Below, in pieces: positions 11,049 through 23,800 of a stretch of 64,000 nt of DNA. The notes beneath the pieces were generated by a model. It was not told the origin of the DNA and searched no databases. It worked only from the letters and a program-made list of their open reading frames with translations. The DNA lies in NCBI RefSeq assembly GCF_018687715.1, contig NC_056758.1, forward strand, positions 1,178,001 through 1,242,000, given 5' to 3'. Every line of letters starts with the position of its first letter. Positions within the stretch are counted from its first letter, which is position 1. This DNA is from Carya illinoinensis (Eukaryota; Streptophyta; Magnoliopsida; Fagales; Juglandaceae). The translations under genes were made by a program, and so were the position numbers.

Positions 11049-11357
11049 GCATAGACCCTCCCTTGACGCCCGCTCCGCACTCTTCTTTTCCTTCCCCCCT
11101 TCCTCTTCTCGCACAAACGCAGGCAGAAACAGAGGTATGAAATTGGGGCCTCTCTTTTGTTAGCCAAACCCTAGGATCTCCTGCTCCTTCTCTTCCTCTT
11201 CCTTCTCTTATACATTTTCTTTGATGAATATGTGTTAGGGATATTTGGCTTTTTTTTGCGAGCTCAAGTTGGGTTATGTTCCGTTTCTGCATGTAGTTAG
11301 TTTGAGTGAACAAGGAGCTGGATTTTTGTGTGTTAGGGATTTTCAGGAAGTTGAAGA

Positions 11358-14300
11358 ATGATTCTGTTGTTTGAAACTCCGGCGGGTTTCGCCCTCTTCA
11401 AGGTTTTGGATGAAGGGAAGCTCAACAAAGTTGAGGTATGTATGTATGTCTATATATATATATATATTCAAACTTCTTATGCGCATTTTGATTGGTTGCT
11501 GAGAAACGTGAAGGAAAATTGTGTCCAATGTTTGGATTTACGACATATATTTGGTTTTCAAATAATGGAACGTTTACCTGGAGAGTCGAGAGAACAAGTC
11601 TTTTCCTTTTCTGTTGGGTCAACTTCTCTACTTTACTATTTGACTTATATAATTGTGATGCAGGACCTGTGGAAGGAGTTTTCCAGTGCAGAGACAGCTA
11701 GACAGGTAATCTGCTCTGTCAATTTCTTGTTCCTCTCTGTTGGTTAAGAAAAATCACTCACACTTCCCTAAAAAAAATGATCCTATGGCGTGCAAAAAAT
11801 GCCGATTACAAACTTTTGTTTTAAATTGGGCGTCTTGATTTCGTATTCGTAATCTGTCTTAGTGATGAATCTCTTTTTTGGTTTTGGGTATTAAACTTTA
11901 GGTGGTGAAGCTGAAAGCATTTTCCAAGTTTGAGAATACGTCAGAAGCTTTGGAAGCAGCGACCCTGTTGATTGATAGCAAACCCAGCAAGGGATTGCGG
12001 AAGTTCTTGCGTGCACACTGCAGTGGTGAAACATTGGCTGTGGCTGATTCAAAGCTTGGGAACATCATTAAGGACAAACTAGTATGTTGGGAACTTACTA
12101 ATGATAGCCTAAAGTGTAATAGAATTTAGTTTTTGTTTTAGCTTCTTTTTTTTTTTTTTTTTTTAAGTCAGAGTGATAATTGTATTGCAGAAAATAGAAT
12201 GCGTCCACAACCAGGCTGTTATGGAGTTGATGAGAGGTGTCAGACATCAGATGACTGAGCTCATATCTGGCCTCGGTGTTCAAGATTTGGCACCAATGAG
12301 TTTGGGTTTATCTCATAGCTTATCTAGATACAAGCTGAAGTTCAGTGCTGATAAGGTGTGTTTCTTTATGCGTTTAATAAGTGGTCTTTAAAGACGACAA
12401 TAAAGAATGTGAACTTCGTTGAATATATGGTTTCTTATGAAGCAGAAAATTTGTATTTGGGCTATGTCTACTCTTATGAATAAAATACCTTGATTACCGA
12501 TCAAAAAAATGGTTAAGCAGGAAATTTGGTTCTTCTGAAAGCTTGGTATATTAATTTTTGGGGAATCGATTGCGTACCTGTTGTCATTTATAACTGGAAA
12601 CCTTAATTATAGTTTGTGAACCTGTGTCTTTGTTGATTTATTTCTTTAATGAGTTGTTAATTCTTGGGAAAATGGGTTAGACCAATGTATGATATTGATC
12701 AGTTCAATTTCAGTTTGTACTAGTCTCCATTGAGTGGCAACACCCTAGATTTATCATGAGAAAGGGCTCCAATTGTAACTTGACTGCTCCCTTTGGCATA
12801 TAAGCCTAGATGTGGCTTGGTTTTTCCTTTGAGTTGTTAAAAATTGTATCAAAGTCAGTCTCCAGCACACTGCTTGAGTGAGAGAGGTTATTGTGGTTTA
12901 TAATGATACGAAGGTACTTGAATTGTAGCTTGCTTAGTATTGGTGTAGAAACCCCCATATGTGGCTTGGCCTTTCATAGGGTCATTACAGTGCCTTGTTT
13001 CTAAGGGAAATTTTCATCCTTTAATGGCCTGTGGGAATCTGCATTTTCTTGAATAACTGATGGGAATTGGTATTCAAGAATAACTAGAGGTTGGCTCAAG
13101 TGGTAAAGACCTTAGTCTTGGTGGTATGCTCCCTTCAAGGTCTAAGGTTCGAATCCTTTTGGATGCAAGCAATCTCTAGGGGCCATTGGACTGGGGGATT
13201 TTTCCCTTGAATTACCCGAGGCGCACTTGCAGGAAACTTATTGCCAAGGGCCTGTGTACCCCCGGGATTAGTTGGAACGTTGTTCTCGAATATCCAGTGC
13301 CAATAAAAAAATCTTGAATAAGGGAGAACTGAAATTTTGCAGCTATGTTTTATTTTTAACTCATTTATTTATTGCTCGTTTTCTAGGTGGATACGATGAT
13401 CATTCAGGCCATTGGATTGCTTGATGACCTTGATAAAGAGCTGAATACATATGCAATGAGGGTTCGAGAATGGTATGGTTGGCATTTTCCTGAGCTGACT
13501 AAGATTATCGCGGATAACATCCATTATGCCAAGACAGTGAAGCTCATGGGTGACCGTACTAATGCTGCAAAGCTTGATTTTTCTGAGGTGGAATGGCTTA
13601 CTTTCTTTTTGAAGTATATAAAGATGTTTCTATAGGTTGTCCCTTTTTGTACCACTCAACCTAGTAATGTCTGGATCCAAGTCCAATCCATTTACATTTT
13701 TTTAAATTCAATCCTATCCCAGAAGCTGCACATATTGGTTAGTGGATTCAGATGAGCAGTCATACTGTCAAAGAGTTACTTTAGAGCATATGGTATCACA
13801 GTTTAGCAAATAGAGCTCACTATTAAAATTCTTATACTCTCCACTATGAAAAAACATGATATCAAGGGCAATAATTGCAATATGTTTTTATTCTGATAAA
13901 AGAATGAAACCAGCTTACTGCCAAGCTGTATTCTCATGATGGTGAGCTGCTATCAGATCCATCGGCCAATAGGAGTATGTTATGGTGGGTGGTCTCCAGT
14001 ACTTCACTCTGACTCACCCAGAAATTTCATATGCTGTTGAACTTGTAGAAAAGTTTATGCACTCTCCTCGGTCCCTCATTAGTAGCTGCTAAATGTATTT
14101 TGAGATATCTAAAAAGCTTGACCATTCTGGACACCTTGCCATTACTACCTACCCCTATTTTATTAGTTAGGCTTAGCAACCCCTACCTCTTAAATGAAAG
14201 CTGAAGTAAGGTATTAATGCTGGTGATGTTACAGATCACCGCTCCACTACTGGCTTTTGCTTTTTTCGGTGACCCTCAACTACCTCTTAAAAAAGGAATG

Positions 14301-15664
14301 AAGATGATACTCTTAGAAGTTTCTGTTGTTTTGATTCCTCAAAATATTGCAGATATGTCATGTGTACTTGGGCTTTTGCCTATCTTTATGATCAATAAAA
14401 TCTAATTTGCCGATAAAAATATATATATATTGCAGATATTGTCAGATGAGGTTGAGACAGAATTAAAGGAAGCTGCTATGATATCAATGGGAACTGAAAT
14501 TAGTGACCTTGATTTGGTTAATATCAAAGAACTCTGTGACCAGGTTCTGTCTCTTTCTGAGTACAGAGCTCAGCTCTATGAATATTTAAAAAACAGGATG
14601 AACATGATCGCACCAAATTTGACTGTCCTTGTTGGGGAGCTTGTTGGTGCTCGCCTCATTGCCCATGGCGGCAGTTTACTGAATCTTTCAAAGCAGCCTG
14701 GTAGCACGATTCAGATTCTTGGAGCTGAAAAGGCTCTCTTCAGAGCATTGAAAACTAAGCATGCTACTCCTAAATATGGGCTTATCTACCATGCGTCATT
14801 GGTTGGTCAGGCACCACCAAAGTTTAAGGGGAAGATTTCTCGGTCACTTGCTGCGAAAACTGCATTAGCAATTAGATATGATGCTCTTGGAGATGATCAA
14901 GATAATTCCTTGGGCCTGGAGAACCGAGCAAAGGTACTCACTCCACACAAATTTGACTGGCACTTGCATGATCTTTTTATTGAAACATTTTCTTTAATGA
15001 AACGATTTTTGACAGGTTGAGGCACGTTTAAGGAATCTTGAAGGTAGAGAATTGGGTCGCTTTTCTGGGTCAGCTAAAGGCAAACCTAAGATAGAAGTCT
15101 ATGACAAGGATCGAAAGAAGGGAGCTGGGGGATTGATAACTGCTGCCAAGGTCTAAAATTATTTTTTGGCGTCATAATTTTTGCCCCTTGTTGTCTGGTG
15201 TTCATTAGCTCTTCTTTTTTCTTTTAATGTAGACGTATAATCCTTCTGCGGATTCTCTTCTCGGGAAAATGGCGAATACTGCTGCTGGCAATGGGGAGGA
15301 AACTGTCCCAAAGAAGAGGAAAGCAGAGGAGCCAACTCTGACTGGGGAAGGTGCAGAGGCTCCTGCTACTAGTAAGAAGGAGAAGAAGAAAAAGGAAAAG
15401 AAAGAGAAGAAGAAAGTTGATGAGGCAGAAACAGCTATGCCAATTGATGGAAATGAGCATGCAGAAGAAAAAGAGGCGGGGACAAAAGAAAAGAAGAAGA
15501 AGAAAAAGAAACATTCGGACGAGGATGCTGGGACACAGAACAGGGATGAGAATGTTGATTCCAGTGAGAAGAAGAAGAAGAAGAAGAGAAAACATGCCGA
15601 ACAAGAAGAATCGTCTGAATTGCCGAGCAAGAATAAAAAGAAAAAGAAGAAAAGCAAGGATTGA
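11358..15664 (+). CDS. NOP58: NOP58-like box C/D snoRNP core protein, copy A
   Basis: Eight coding exons: 11358-11435, 11664-11705, 11902-12081, 12191-12355, 13387-13587, 14436-14933, 15016-15150 and 15233-15664. They join in phase to 576 codons plus stop. NOP58 binds box C/D snoRNAs with NOP56, fibrillarin and 15.5K in the nucleolus, guiding rRNA 2'-O-methylation. The N-terminal NOP5 domain starts [20 protein letters not shown], which is typical of NOP58 rather than NOP56. A NOSIC/coiled-coil region follows, then the Nop domain with [20 protein letters not shown] at about residues 315-334. From about residue 445 there is a Lys/Glu-rich tail with several KKKKKK blocks, likely nucleolar targeting. 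The donor of exon 7 is gtctaa, weak but GT. The start follows a spliced 5' UTR and agrees with copy B. It looks fully functional. Confidence 0.97.
12454..12514 (+). mobile_element. LINE tail insertion of about 61 bp
   Basis: The insert reads like a LINE 3' end: tttgggctatgtctac, then gaataaaat and gattaccgatcaaaaaaat. It is flanked by near-identical aagcagaaaatttg (12440-12453) and aagcaggaaatttg (12515-12528). Copy B intron 4 lacks it. Confidence 0.8.
13057..13311 (+). mobile_element. tRNA-derived SINE in NOP58-A intron 4
   Basis: A pol III A box-like word, ggctcaagtggtaa, lies at about 13093 and a B box, ggttcgaatcc, at about 13147. The SINE ends in a short A run (ccaataaaaaaa). Candidate target-site duplications tcttgaataa lie at 13047-13056 and 13312-13321. 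Copy B has only gcattttcttgaaattttgc at this place, so the insertion is specific to copy A. The layout resembles Au-type SINEs. Confidence 0.85.
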
Positions 15665-15939
15665 ATAGGTCTGGATGGCAACCAAACAATTTTGGTTGAA
15701 ATTAGGTGGTAAGTCGGTACTTTCATTTGTAAAATAAAATTTTCATTGCTTTTTCCTGTTTCTTTGGTTGGAAAGTTTTTGTAGTGCATCCTCTCACATC
15801 TGTGGACATGAATGCAAGAAGTTGCTCTGGGAGAGGACAGAACTAATATTTGGCAATGTCACTTGAATCTATAATATTTCTGGTTTATTTATCTCGGTCC
15901 ATTTCCTATAACACAAAATGGTGTCGTGTCCTTAATAGC
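15665..15939 (+). other. NOP58-A 3' UTR and downstream flank
   Basis: This matches 31938-32260 downstream of copy B, apart from a short tail insertion in B at 32028-32047. At about 15935 the alignment jumps to 34375 in block B, so about 2.1 kb, including kinase exon 1 and promoter, is missing from block A. Confidence 0.75.
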
Positions 15940-16562
15940 AATATGATGTAGGCATGGAAATTCTGCACTTGGTAGCAATATGATGCTTATTTTGTTAGAA
16001 ATGGGAGGAATGTGATAATAGCCCATGTCATTTGAGATGCATTCATCTAGAGATTTTTACATCAGTTACCTATCACAAATAATGTAGCGACGACAGGCTA
16101 GAAATCAATGCACAATGTTACCTGTATATATGAAAATGAAGAGTAAACATGATGGTTACGTCATTTGAGATGGGCAATTCATGATGTATAGGGTTAATGA
16201 TGGTTTATGATATTCATGCTTTTGATTTTTTCCCTCCTTGGAATTTTCTTCTGCTGTTAGATTGGGCAGGGAACATATAGTAACATGTACAGAGCTAGAG
16301 ATATATATTGACAGGTAAACTTGTTGCGCTGAAAAAGGTTCGTTTTGATAATTTGGAACCTGAGAGTGTGAGATTATGGCTAGAGAGAGACTCATTTTGC
16401 GGCGTTTTGATCATCCCAATGTTGTGAAGTTAAGAAGGTTTGGCTACATCAAGAATGCACTGTAGTTTGTACCTTGTCTTTCAGTACATGGAGCATGATT
16501 TAGCTGGCCTTGCTGATAGTCCGGGAATTAGATTTACAGAGGCTCCGGTTTGCCAATGTTTC
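15940..16562 (+). pseudogene. CDK-like kinase fragment (intron 1 and exon 2 only)
   Basis: This matches 34375-34990 of the intact kinase gene. The exon-2 counterpart (from about 16263) encodes the glycine loop and ATP-binding lysine region. It has a one-base deletion near 16376 (gagattatgg against gagatttatgg) and other changes such as ttaagaagg for ttagaggg. Exon 1 and everything after exon 2 are absent. Homology stops within gtttgccaatgttt at about 16562. It is a dead fragment. Confidence 0.93.
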
Positions 16563-16733
16563 AACAGCACAGAATCCATGCGTTACACATTCAAGTGATT
16601 TCGACTTGGCCACGCTTGAGGATATTTGCATTGTAATACCTAGGCCCAGCAGCAAGCCCACGCCGTGGCCCAGGCCTGCAAGAATGGCAGCCCACACCAC
16701 AGAACAACGCCGTTTAGGTAAGCACCCTACATT

Positions 16734-17343
16734 TAAGAGTGTCAAATTGTGTTAATGGGTCGTGCTCATGTCGTGTCAAAACATATATATTATACTATAT
16801 AGGTTAACCTTAACCTGACCCGTTAAGCTTATTGTGTCAAAATCTCAAATCCTAACACGACCCATTAACATAACAGGTCGTATCGTGTCAACCCATTTTG
16901 ACCCATTAGTGAATATTACAAAATAGGTTAACACGATACAATATAATCCGTTTCAATTATTTATGTAAATTGGTTGAATAGGGTCGAAATTAACTAGTTT
17001 GACCTGATTAAATTTAGCATAATTTTATATAAATATTAAATTTATAATATCTATAAAAATTATAAAACTAACTACAAGTCTAAAATTACAATCCAAACAA
17101 TAAAAATATTGAAATTAAAATTTTAACAATTTTATTTTAGGTTTAAGGGTATAATTGTAACTTTAACTTTCTTAATGTGTCACAATGGGTCAAAATGGGT
17201 TGACCATATCAACCCGTTAAGCAATCGTGTCTTAACGGGTCAACTCGTTTTGACCCGAACCCGTTAAGACTAAATCCTAATTCGCTATTATCGTGTCGTG
17301 TTCGTGTTAGGTTAACGGGTCGTGTAACATATTGTCACCCTTA
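16734..17343. mobile_element. Non-autonomous hAT-like transposon, about 610 bp
   Basis: The termini are taagagtgtcaaattgtgtta on the left (first 20 bases inverted-repeat like) and, on the right reverse-complemented, taagggtgacaatatgtta. Eight-bp flanks cctacatt (16726-16733) and cctacact (17344-17351) form a target-site duplication with one mismatch. The body is rich in gggtcgtgt, aacccgttaa and tgacccgtt words, characteristic of a widespread plant hAT-type element. No transposase is present. Confidence 0.85.
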
Positions 17344-17351
17344 CCTACACT

Positions 17352-19600
17352 CTCTTCTTCCTTCCTTCTCTCACTCCAGACGGTTTTCCCTTCTCCTTCC
17401 ATTTTTATTCTTCCTCGTTCGGATACACAGTTCAAATTAAATAAGATAAGATATTTTGAATAATAGTAAAATTATAAGATGAGATGAAACAATTTATAAA
17501 AAACAAATAAATCTGATCCATTGTTAAATTACGAAAGTATAAAAATACAAATAAATAAAAAATGAAATAAATCAAAATAATGAAAATAAATAAATAAATA
17601 AATAATCATACTTTTGGGATCGAGATGTTACATTTAAACACAATTGTAAATCTCATTTTTAACACCACTACTTGGTGTCACAGAACATTGAAATTAGTCA
17701 TAGATAACCTCATCCCTATATCAAGTTCATTGTATCACAGTAATGGAATTTGGGTAAGGAAATTCAAACTTTAGTTTTGTAATTATGCTTTTATTAGGAA
17801 ATCTGTACGTTAATGAGTTTTGGAAGACAATTCTGTCATTACTTACATGATGAAACTAATAATTAATAAAGTTGGAGATGTTGGTTTTCAAATTGTTGAA
17901 GTGTAGTGACTTGGGTTGATGTGTGGTGGATAGAGTTTATTGGTGGCTGTACGAGGTGGAATTAGGTAGCTGTCCGAGGTTGTTCTTGGCTGCTTGTGAG
18001 ATGATATATTTTGGGCTGTTTATAAATTTAATTGCTTATAAACTTGTTTTGCTCTATTCTTAGGATGATGGAATTTAGTTAGCTAAGGTTAGTGCCGGTA
18101 TGAGTTAATAACTTGTATACAAGTATTTCTGATTTAGGTTATACTAGACCAGGGTCCCAAAACCAAGATAATACATTATCAGAGTCCGGTAAGTGAAATT
18201 TCAATGCTAGATTTTACCTAAAAGAAATGAATTGAGATAAATTTTAAAAAAATATGTATATTTTGTTATGAAAAGAAAATTGAAATAGCCTCTATTATTT
18301 GTTTTGCATGATTCGTAAAATATGTACAAAAGATAAAAGTATTTTTATCGTAAATAGTATAAATATGAGTAAACTTTTGGCATTCAGTTTTCTATTATAT
18401 AAAAAAAGTGAATATAAGACTTGAAAATTTGGGAGGCCATGACGGTGGGTTGCCATGTTAGTATCTCGGAGATTTAAGTTCTATAGATGAGTATGGGGTA
18501 ATTTTCCATCATAAAAAAAAAAGAAAAAAAGAAAAAAAAAAGGGGGATGTTCGAATTGGAAGACCAAATATTCTCAATCAGAAGAGCGGAGGCCACAATT
18601 TGAGGAAGACCGAAACTCAGAACAAAAGCCAGATCCCTTCCCTTTGCCATGTTTGAAGAGAACTGGGTTTAAAGAAGGCCAAAGCACGAGAAGGCAAGAA
18701 ACATTAATTTCGAGTTTTGATCTTTTTGGTCACTTTCTTTCCTGCAAGCGTGGAGGTGTGGCCGGTAAGTTAAAAAAGGTAATGAAATACCCTCAATTTA
18801 ACACATGGTTGTAAAATAGAATTGTAAGTGTATTATTTTTCGAGACACTTGATAAAAGAATTTTTCTTATTATAAAGTAAGTCTAATGTATGAAGTTATG
18901 TCAATTTATAAATTTATTTTTGTGAGATTTTTTTATAACAATAATATTTTTATAGAAATGATATTTACAATCGTAGTTATACAAATGACGCGCAGTTTTT
19001 TTGAAAAAAGTGAATTAATACGAAATTCACATAAAAAAAACTAACTTTTTAATCGTAAACCACTCTTTTTTAAAGCGATTGCATAACGTTTACACATTCT
19101 ACGACTGTATGTAACATTATTCATATTTTTATCATAATGACATCTCATAAACAGTAATTACATATACATGTCTCATCACCTTTTTATAGTATCAATTAAA
19201 ACTCCAACCGATCGTTTTCTCGTGCACCAAATTGTATTACATCAAGAATAATAATACATGCACAATATTTTTTAAACTCTTTATATAATTATGTATTAAA
19301 ATAAGAGCATTTATTATGTAAAGTGATATTATTTTTATAAATTATTTTTAAAAAAATACCCCTCATTTAAAATAAAATTGTATAAAAAATTATAAAAATA
19401 ATTTACTATTTTGACACTTAAAATTAAATTATATCATCTCATTTCGTATAATTATTATAATTTTTATAAATTTTTATATAAAATATAATAAATAATTTAA
19501 TTCTTTTAATTTTAAAATAAAATTAATATTAAAAAATTATATTATAATAATAATTAATCTAATTTTGAACAAAATATTTCATTTTGTCGATGAGTCGATG
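17352..19600. other. AT-rich intergenic DNA
   Basis: No coding gene is recognised. A less AT-rich island at about 18550-18780 has no convincing long frame. Positions 19140-19570 are very AT-rich and may hold further decayed MITEs. A palindromic element at 18953-19133 is listed separately. Confidence 0.6.
18953..19133. mobile_element. MITE-like imperfect inverted repeat
   Basis: The left end, aatgatatttacaatcgtag, pairs with the right end, ctacgactgtatgtaacatt, with several mismatches. Similar ends occur at 26850-26990 and 27725-27894. The flanks are too AT-rich to define a target-site duplication. Confidence 0.55.
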
Positions 19601-19799
19601 ACATAGACTTTGCGGCTTGAACAGACCATCAGACCTACTATTTCTGATAGGGATGCAACGACAACGTTCGGGAATTTACCTTTTGGTCCGCAACCCACGC
19701 TCCTTCATGTGTTTTTTCCCCCAAAAACCACTGCAACGTACAAAAATGACAGACCTCCTCACTATACACTGTCAACACGTTCATTCCTTGTACATTTCG

Positions 19800-20834
19800 C
19801 TTCCGTCAGCATCACAGAGGGAGAGAATATACAATGGCGTGAAATATTTTTACTTCCATATTACTGTCTCTCACTTTCCGGCAAACTTTTGTCCATTTCT
19901 TACTCGGGAATTCTCTCAACCTAGAGTCTGAACGGTTTCCGAGATCAAATTTGGCTGCCAAGGTCAGTGGCTTTCTTATAGCTCATACCCAGATCGTTGC
20001 CCATTCATTTTTTGGGAGTTTCTGAAGTTGCACCTTAGAGTTGCTGAGCCACTCTGATTTCTTCTTGCCTGGCTTTTACTTTTATTTCCAATGGTTTTGA
20101 TATTTTTTTATCGTGAATTTGTTTATTATTTGGGTATGATCAAAGTCAGTTTTAGATGATATTGGTGCGTCGGGGTTCTGTAAGGTTGCTGATAAAATGA
20201 GGTGAAGAGAGAAAGGCAATTAGACTTGTGTCCCTCCTGACTGACCGTAGACGTCATTCACTCTTTTATTGGCTCGAACTCAGATCGTATCTCATTTGTC
20301 TTGCTTCCTTTTCAACGTTTTTGGCTGATTTTCTCTTCTTTTCATTGATTAATTAGGTCTGATAGAAGTGAGTATTGGATATTGTAGATGGGTTTGTTTG
20401 TTATTGAGTAGCTCTGTTTGATTGCTGAAGAAACGTAAAAAGACAAGGGAAAGAAAATATAGCAGGAGAAATGAAATTGGTTTTGTTTTTAATCTCAGAT
20501 TCATGGTCAGGTGAAATTAAGAAAACAAAATCCTTTATCCGTATTACGTGATGAAAGTTTTTGCTTTTCATTAGTGTTCTTAGCAACAATAAGGTTTCAA
20601 TGCTGTTGATTGAATTGTTTGATTTACTTGACGACTGTTCTTTCAGATCTTTCAACCCAAACATCTTCTGAACTATAAAATTCAACTCTCAAAATATTTT
20701 CATTATAATTGGTTTTTATAACACCAAAGCAATTTTTTTTCTACCTACACACTTTTACAAAACTCAATATGAAACTCTTTAGAATTATAATTGGAGAAGT
20801 TTTCAGTCCCTGTATTACTTTTATACGTGTGCAG
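19800..20834 (+). promoter_or_regulatory. DRB 5' UTR exon and leader intron
   Basis: A likely non-coding first exon ends before the gtcagt donor at 19963. The leader intron runs to the acceptor ending at 20834 (tatacgtgtgcag), only two bases before the DRB start codon. The region from about 19600 is less AT-rich than its surroundings. The transcription start is not identifiable by eye. Confidence 0.55.
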
Positions 20835-20836
20835 AC

Positions 20837-23800
20837 ATGTATAAGAACCAATTGCAAGAGTTGGCTCAGAGAAGCTGCTTTAACCTGCCATCTTATTCAT
20901 GCATCCGGGAAGGACCGGATCATGCTCCTCGATTTAAAGCTACTGTCAACTTTAATGGAGACACTTTTGAGAGCCCTACCTTCTGTTCTACTCTAAGGCA
21001 GGCAGAACATGCTGCGGCTGAGGTAGCTCTGAACACACTTGCAAACAGAGGCCCTTCTAGAGCATTGGCTGCAAGAGTTCTGGTGAGCATTTGAGCAAAC
21101 TTGTTTCTATTGCTCCTACGTAGCTAGGACATTCTTTGTACTGAACGTGGCTTTTGCCTATTCTTTTATTAATATACTTCTCAAAAAAATATTTATGTTC
21201 TGAATATATGTTTTTCCCTCATTGGGTCCATGATTGTACCTTGATTTTCAATTTATTAGTTTTAGGTGGATAGGGATCATACATTTGAACTTTTGGGTGA
21301 GAAGAAATTTTTTTCATATAAGACTTCCATCAATTTCGTTTTTGAAAAATACAAAAATATATCCCTAAGTCTGTGAACTTCAGGATGGGACATAGAGGAA
21401 ATAAGAGATAGGACAAAGTTTAAAAAAAGGATATTAACTGAGCTAATGTGGAATGGAGGAATATAAGCATAAATCGTGGGTGTTTAACTCCAAGGCGAGG
21501 AAGGTACAAGGAGGCAAGTGTAATGCTTTGCATTTTGTAGAACTCTAGGACAAGTGCTTAGAAAGTACTTTTGAAGTGTGGATGCTAGGAATTCAGGGGA
21601 ATGTCTTGGACCTATGAATTACCTTTAGGAGAAATGGCATGGAAGTGAAGTGGAAGATTTAAATGTAATTATGATTAGCTGATTATATGCAAGTTTTTTT
21701 TATAGGTAAAAAAAAACTTGCATATAATTAGCTAATCATAATTACATATAAATAAAAGCTTGTTATATGCAAGCTAATCATAATATAATTAGCTAATTAT
21801 ATGGAAATTGTTAAATAAAAGCTTCAGTTCTTGTCTGAAATTAAACGTCATTTTGATGGTGTCATATAGTTTTTGTACATGTATTTGCCAAAGAAAAGCG
21901 TGAATACAAGAAAACAAAAATAAAAGGCACAAGAAAGTGAAGCACAACTTTTAGACCATTTCTAGCTGGGGTTTACTCTGCAGGGGTGGATCCGAGGGGC
22001 CCTACCTTGGAGAGGTTCCCCGACATAAAAAATAAAAAATAAATAAATAAATAAAAAGGAAGGAGCTCCCGTAAAACAAAATTTGGCTGCTTCAAATTTC
22101 CAAAGAATGACTACGCAAAATTTCAACACCAAATATCTGGGTTAGAGAGAGTATTCCTATGTTTATCATTAAATGTACTCATTGAGACTATTTGTTATGC
22201 TGCCTAAAATGAAACTGTTCTCTGGTTGGATTTAATAGTTGCCCTTGAAAATTTTTTCTCTCTCTCCTAGAAAAAATCCTAGCTAAATATCAACCGAATA
22301 CTGACTCCAACACCCCTCTTTCCGCCCTGGCTTTGCAGCTGGTAGCCTCATCATAACTAGAATGCAATTTCAAGAATTTCCAGTCATTCTTTTCTTTTCT
22401 TTCTTTTTTATAGGTATGATACGGATTCCTTTTCTTTTCTTTCTTTTTTATAGGTATGATACGGATTTTATTGATCATTAACAGGGTTAATACATCAGTA
22501 CACAGGACGTCTACATAGAATCCACTTAACTATCAAAAGGAAATAGGGCTAGGAAACCCGGAAAGTTAGAGCTAGAGATGGTGACATCTTGTTATGCTAT
22601 TGTAAAATAATACAAACTATAAAGTGTTATAAAAAACTTAAAGAGCCGATACTGGTATCTCACAATCCTAAAAAATGTGCTGATTTATTTCTCTCCATAG
22701 GCACCAAAATACGCACACTGGGATCATCTTGCACAAAGGTGTGCACTAATGGATTCCAAATTTTCCGATCCAACATGATAGAGGATCACCAACCGGGGAA
22801 GCATACACTCTTATCCTACTTTCTGGACTTCTGAAGATGTTTGTCTCTCGAAGAGTAATGCAATTATTGGTGAATGGAAGCTGGATTTTGTTAGATCGGC
22901 ACAGGATTGGGAGATGGATCTCTTTAATCTATTCTATGCTTGCTTGTATTCTATTGGTTGAGATGGGATGGGGAATATAAAATGAGCTAGGACATGTCCA
23001 AGAAAGGCATGTTTGAAGTTAAGTTTTTATAATGCATTGATCCCTCACAATAATGCTAGCTAGCTTTCCATAGAAGTCTGTCCACCTAGAGTAGTAAGCC
23101 ACCCCCAGAGCAGCATTCTTTGTTTGGATGGCTGCACTAGGGAAGATCCTTACCTTTGAAAACTTGAGGAAGAGACGTGCCATTGTAATCAAGCGATGCT
23201 GCATGTGTAAGAGTGATGGTGGAACCATGGATCACCTCTTACTCCATTGTGAGATAGGAAGCACTTCATGGTAAGCAGCTTTTGGTGTCTTTGAGTTATG
23301 GGCAATGCCTGGATTGGTGGCAATTCTATATCATGTTAGAAAGAATTGAAGATTTGATAGCGATTACAACAGCTCTTGTGAAGAATGATTCCGATCTGTA
23401 AAACTCAATGATTTAATGAGGAAAATAGAGCAACTCAGCTTTCTTTTCTAATACACTTTACTATTGGATGGCTGCCCACTTATATTTCCTTAGCTCTAAT
23501 TTCTAGGATTTTCTTGATCTATGTTCTTTCTCAAATTAGGTGTTTCTTTGGATATTCCTTGTGTACTTGGATACTGCCTCTTTGAATCATTGATAAAATT
23601 TATCTTACTTATTAAAATGGTTTACTAAACCTCATGTGTATGTAATAGCTGGAAAAGTTATACGAGAGAACCAAATCTATTTGATATTTTTGGTTCTTTC
23701 TTCTTATAACAAATGCTATACCAAAGACCCAGCTTTTCATTTGCCTTTTCATTATGTGTTCTCGACTCCTCCAATATATGTTTTTCATAACTCCCTAGCG

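Noticed and set aside
13093..13160. Possible tRNA gene (A and B box words)
   Set aside because: No cloverleaf with acceptor stem can be formed. The boxes belong to a SINE with a tail and target duplications.
15205..15789. Long minus-strand Ser/Phe-rich open frames opposite the NOP58-A tail, and the same at 31500-31954
   Set aside because: They are the complement of the lysine-codon-rich (AAG/AAA) C-terminal exon, which is the real coding strand.
19610..19931. Two overlapping 104-codon frames before DRB
   Set aside because: Two competing frames, no recognisable protein, and the position fits the DRB promoter and 5' UTR.
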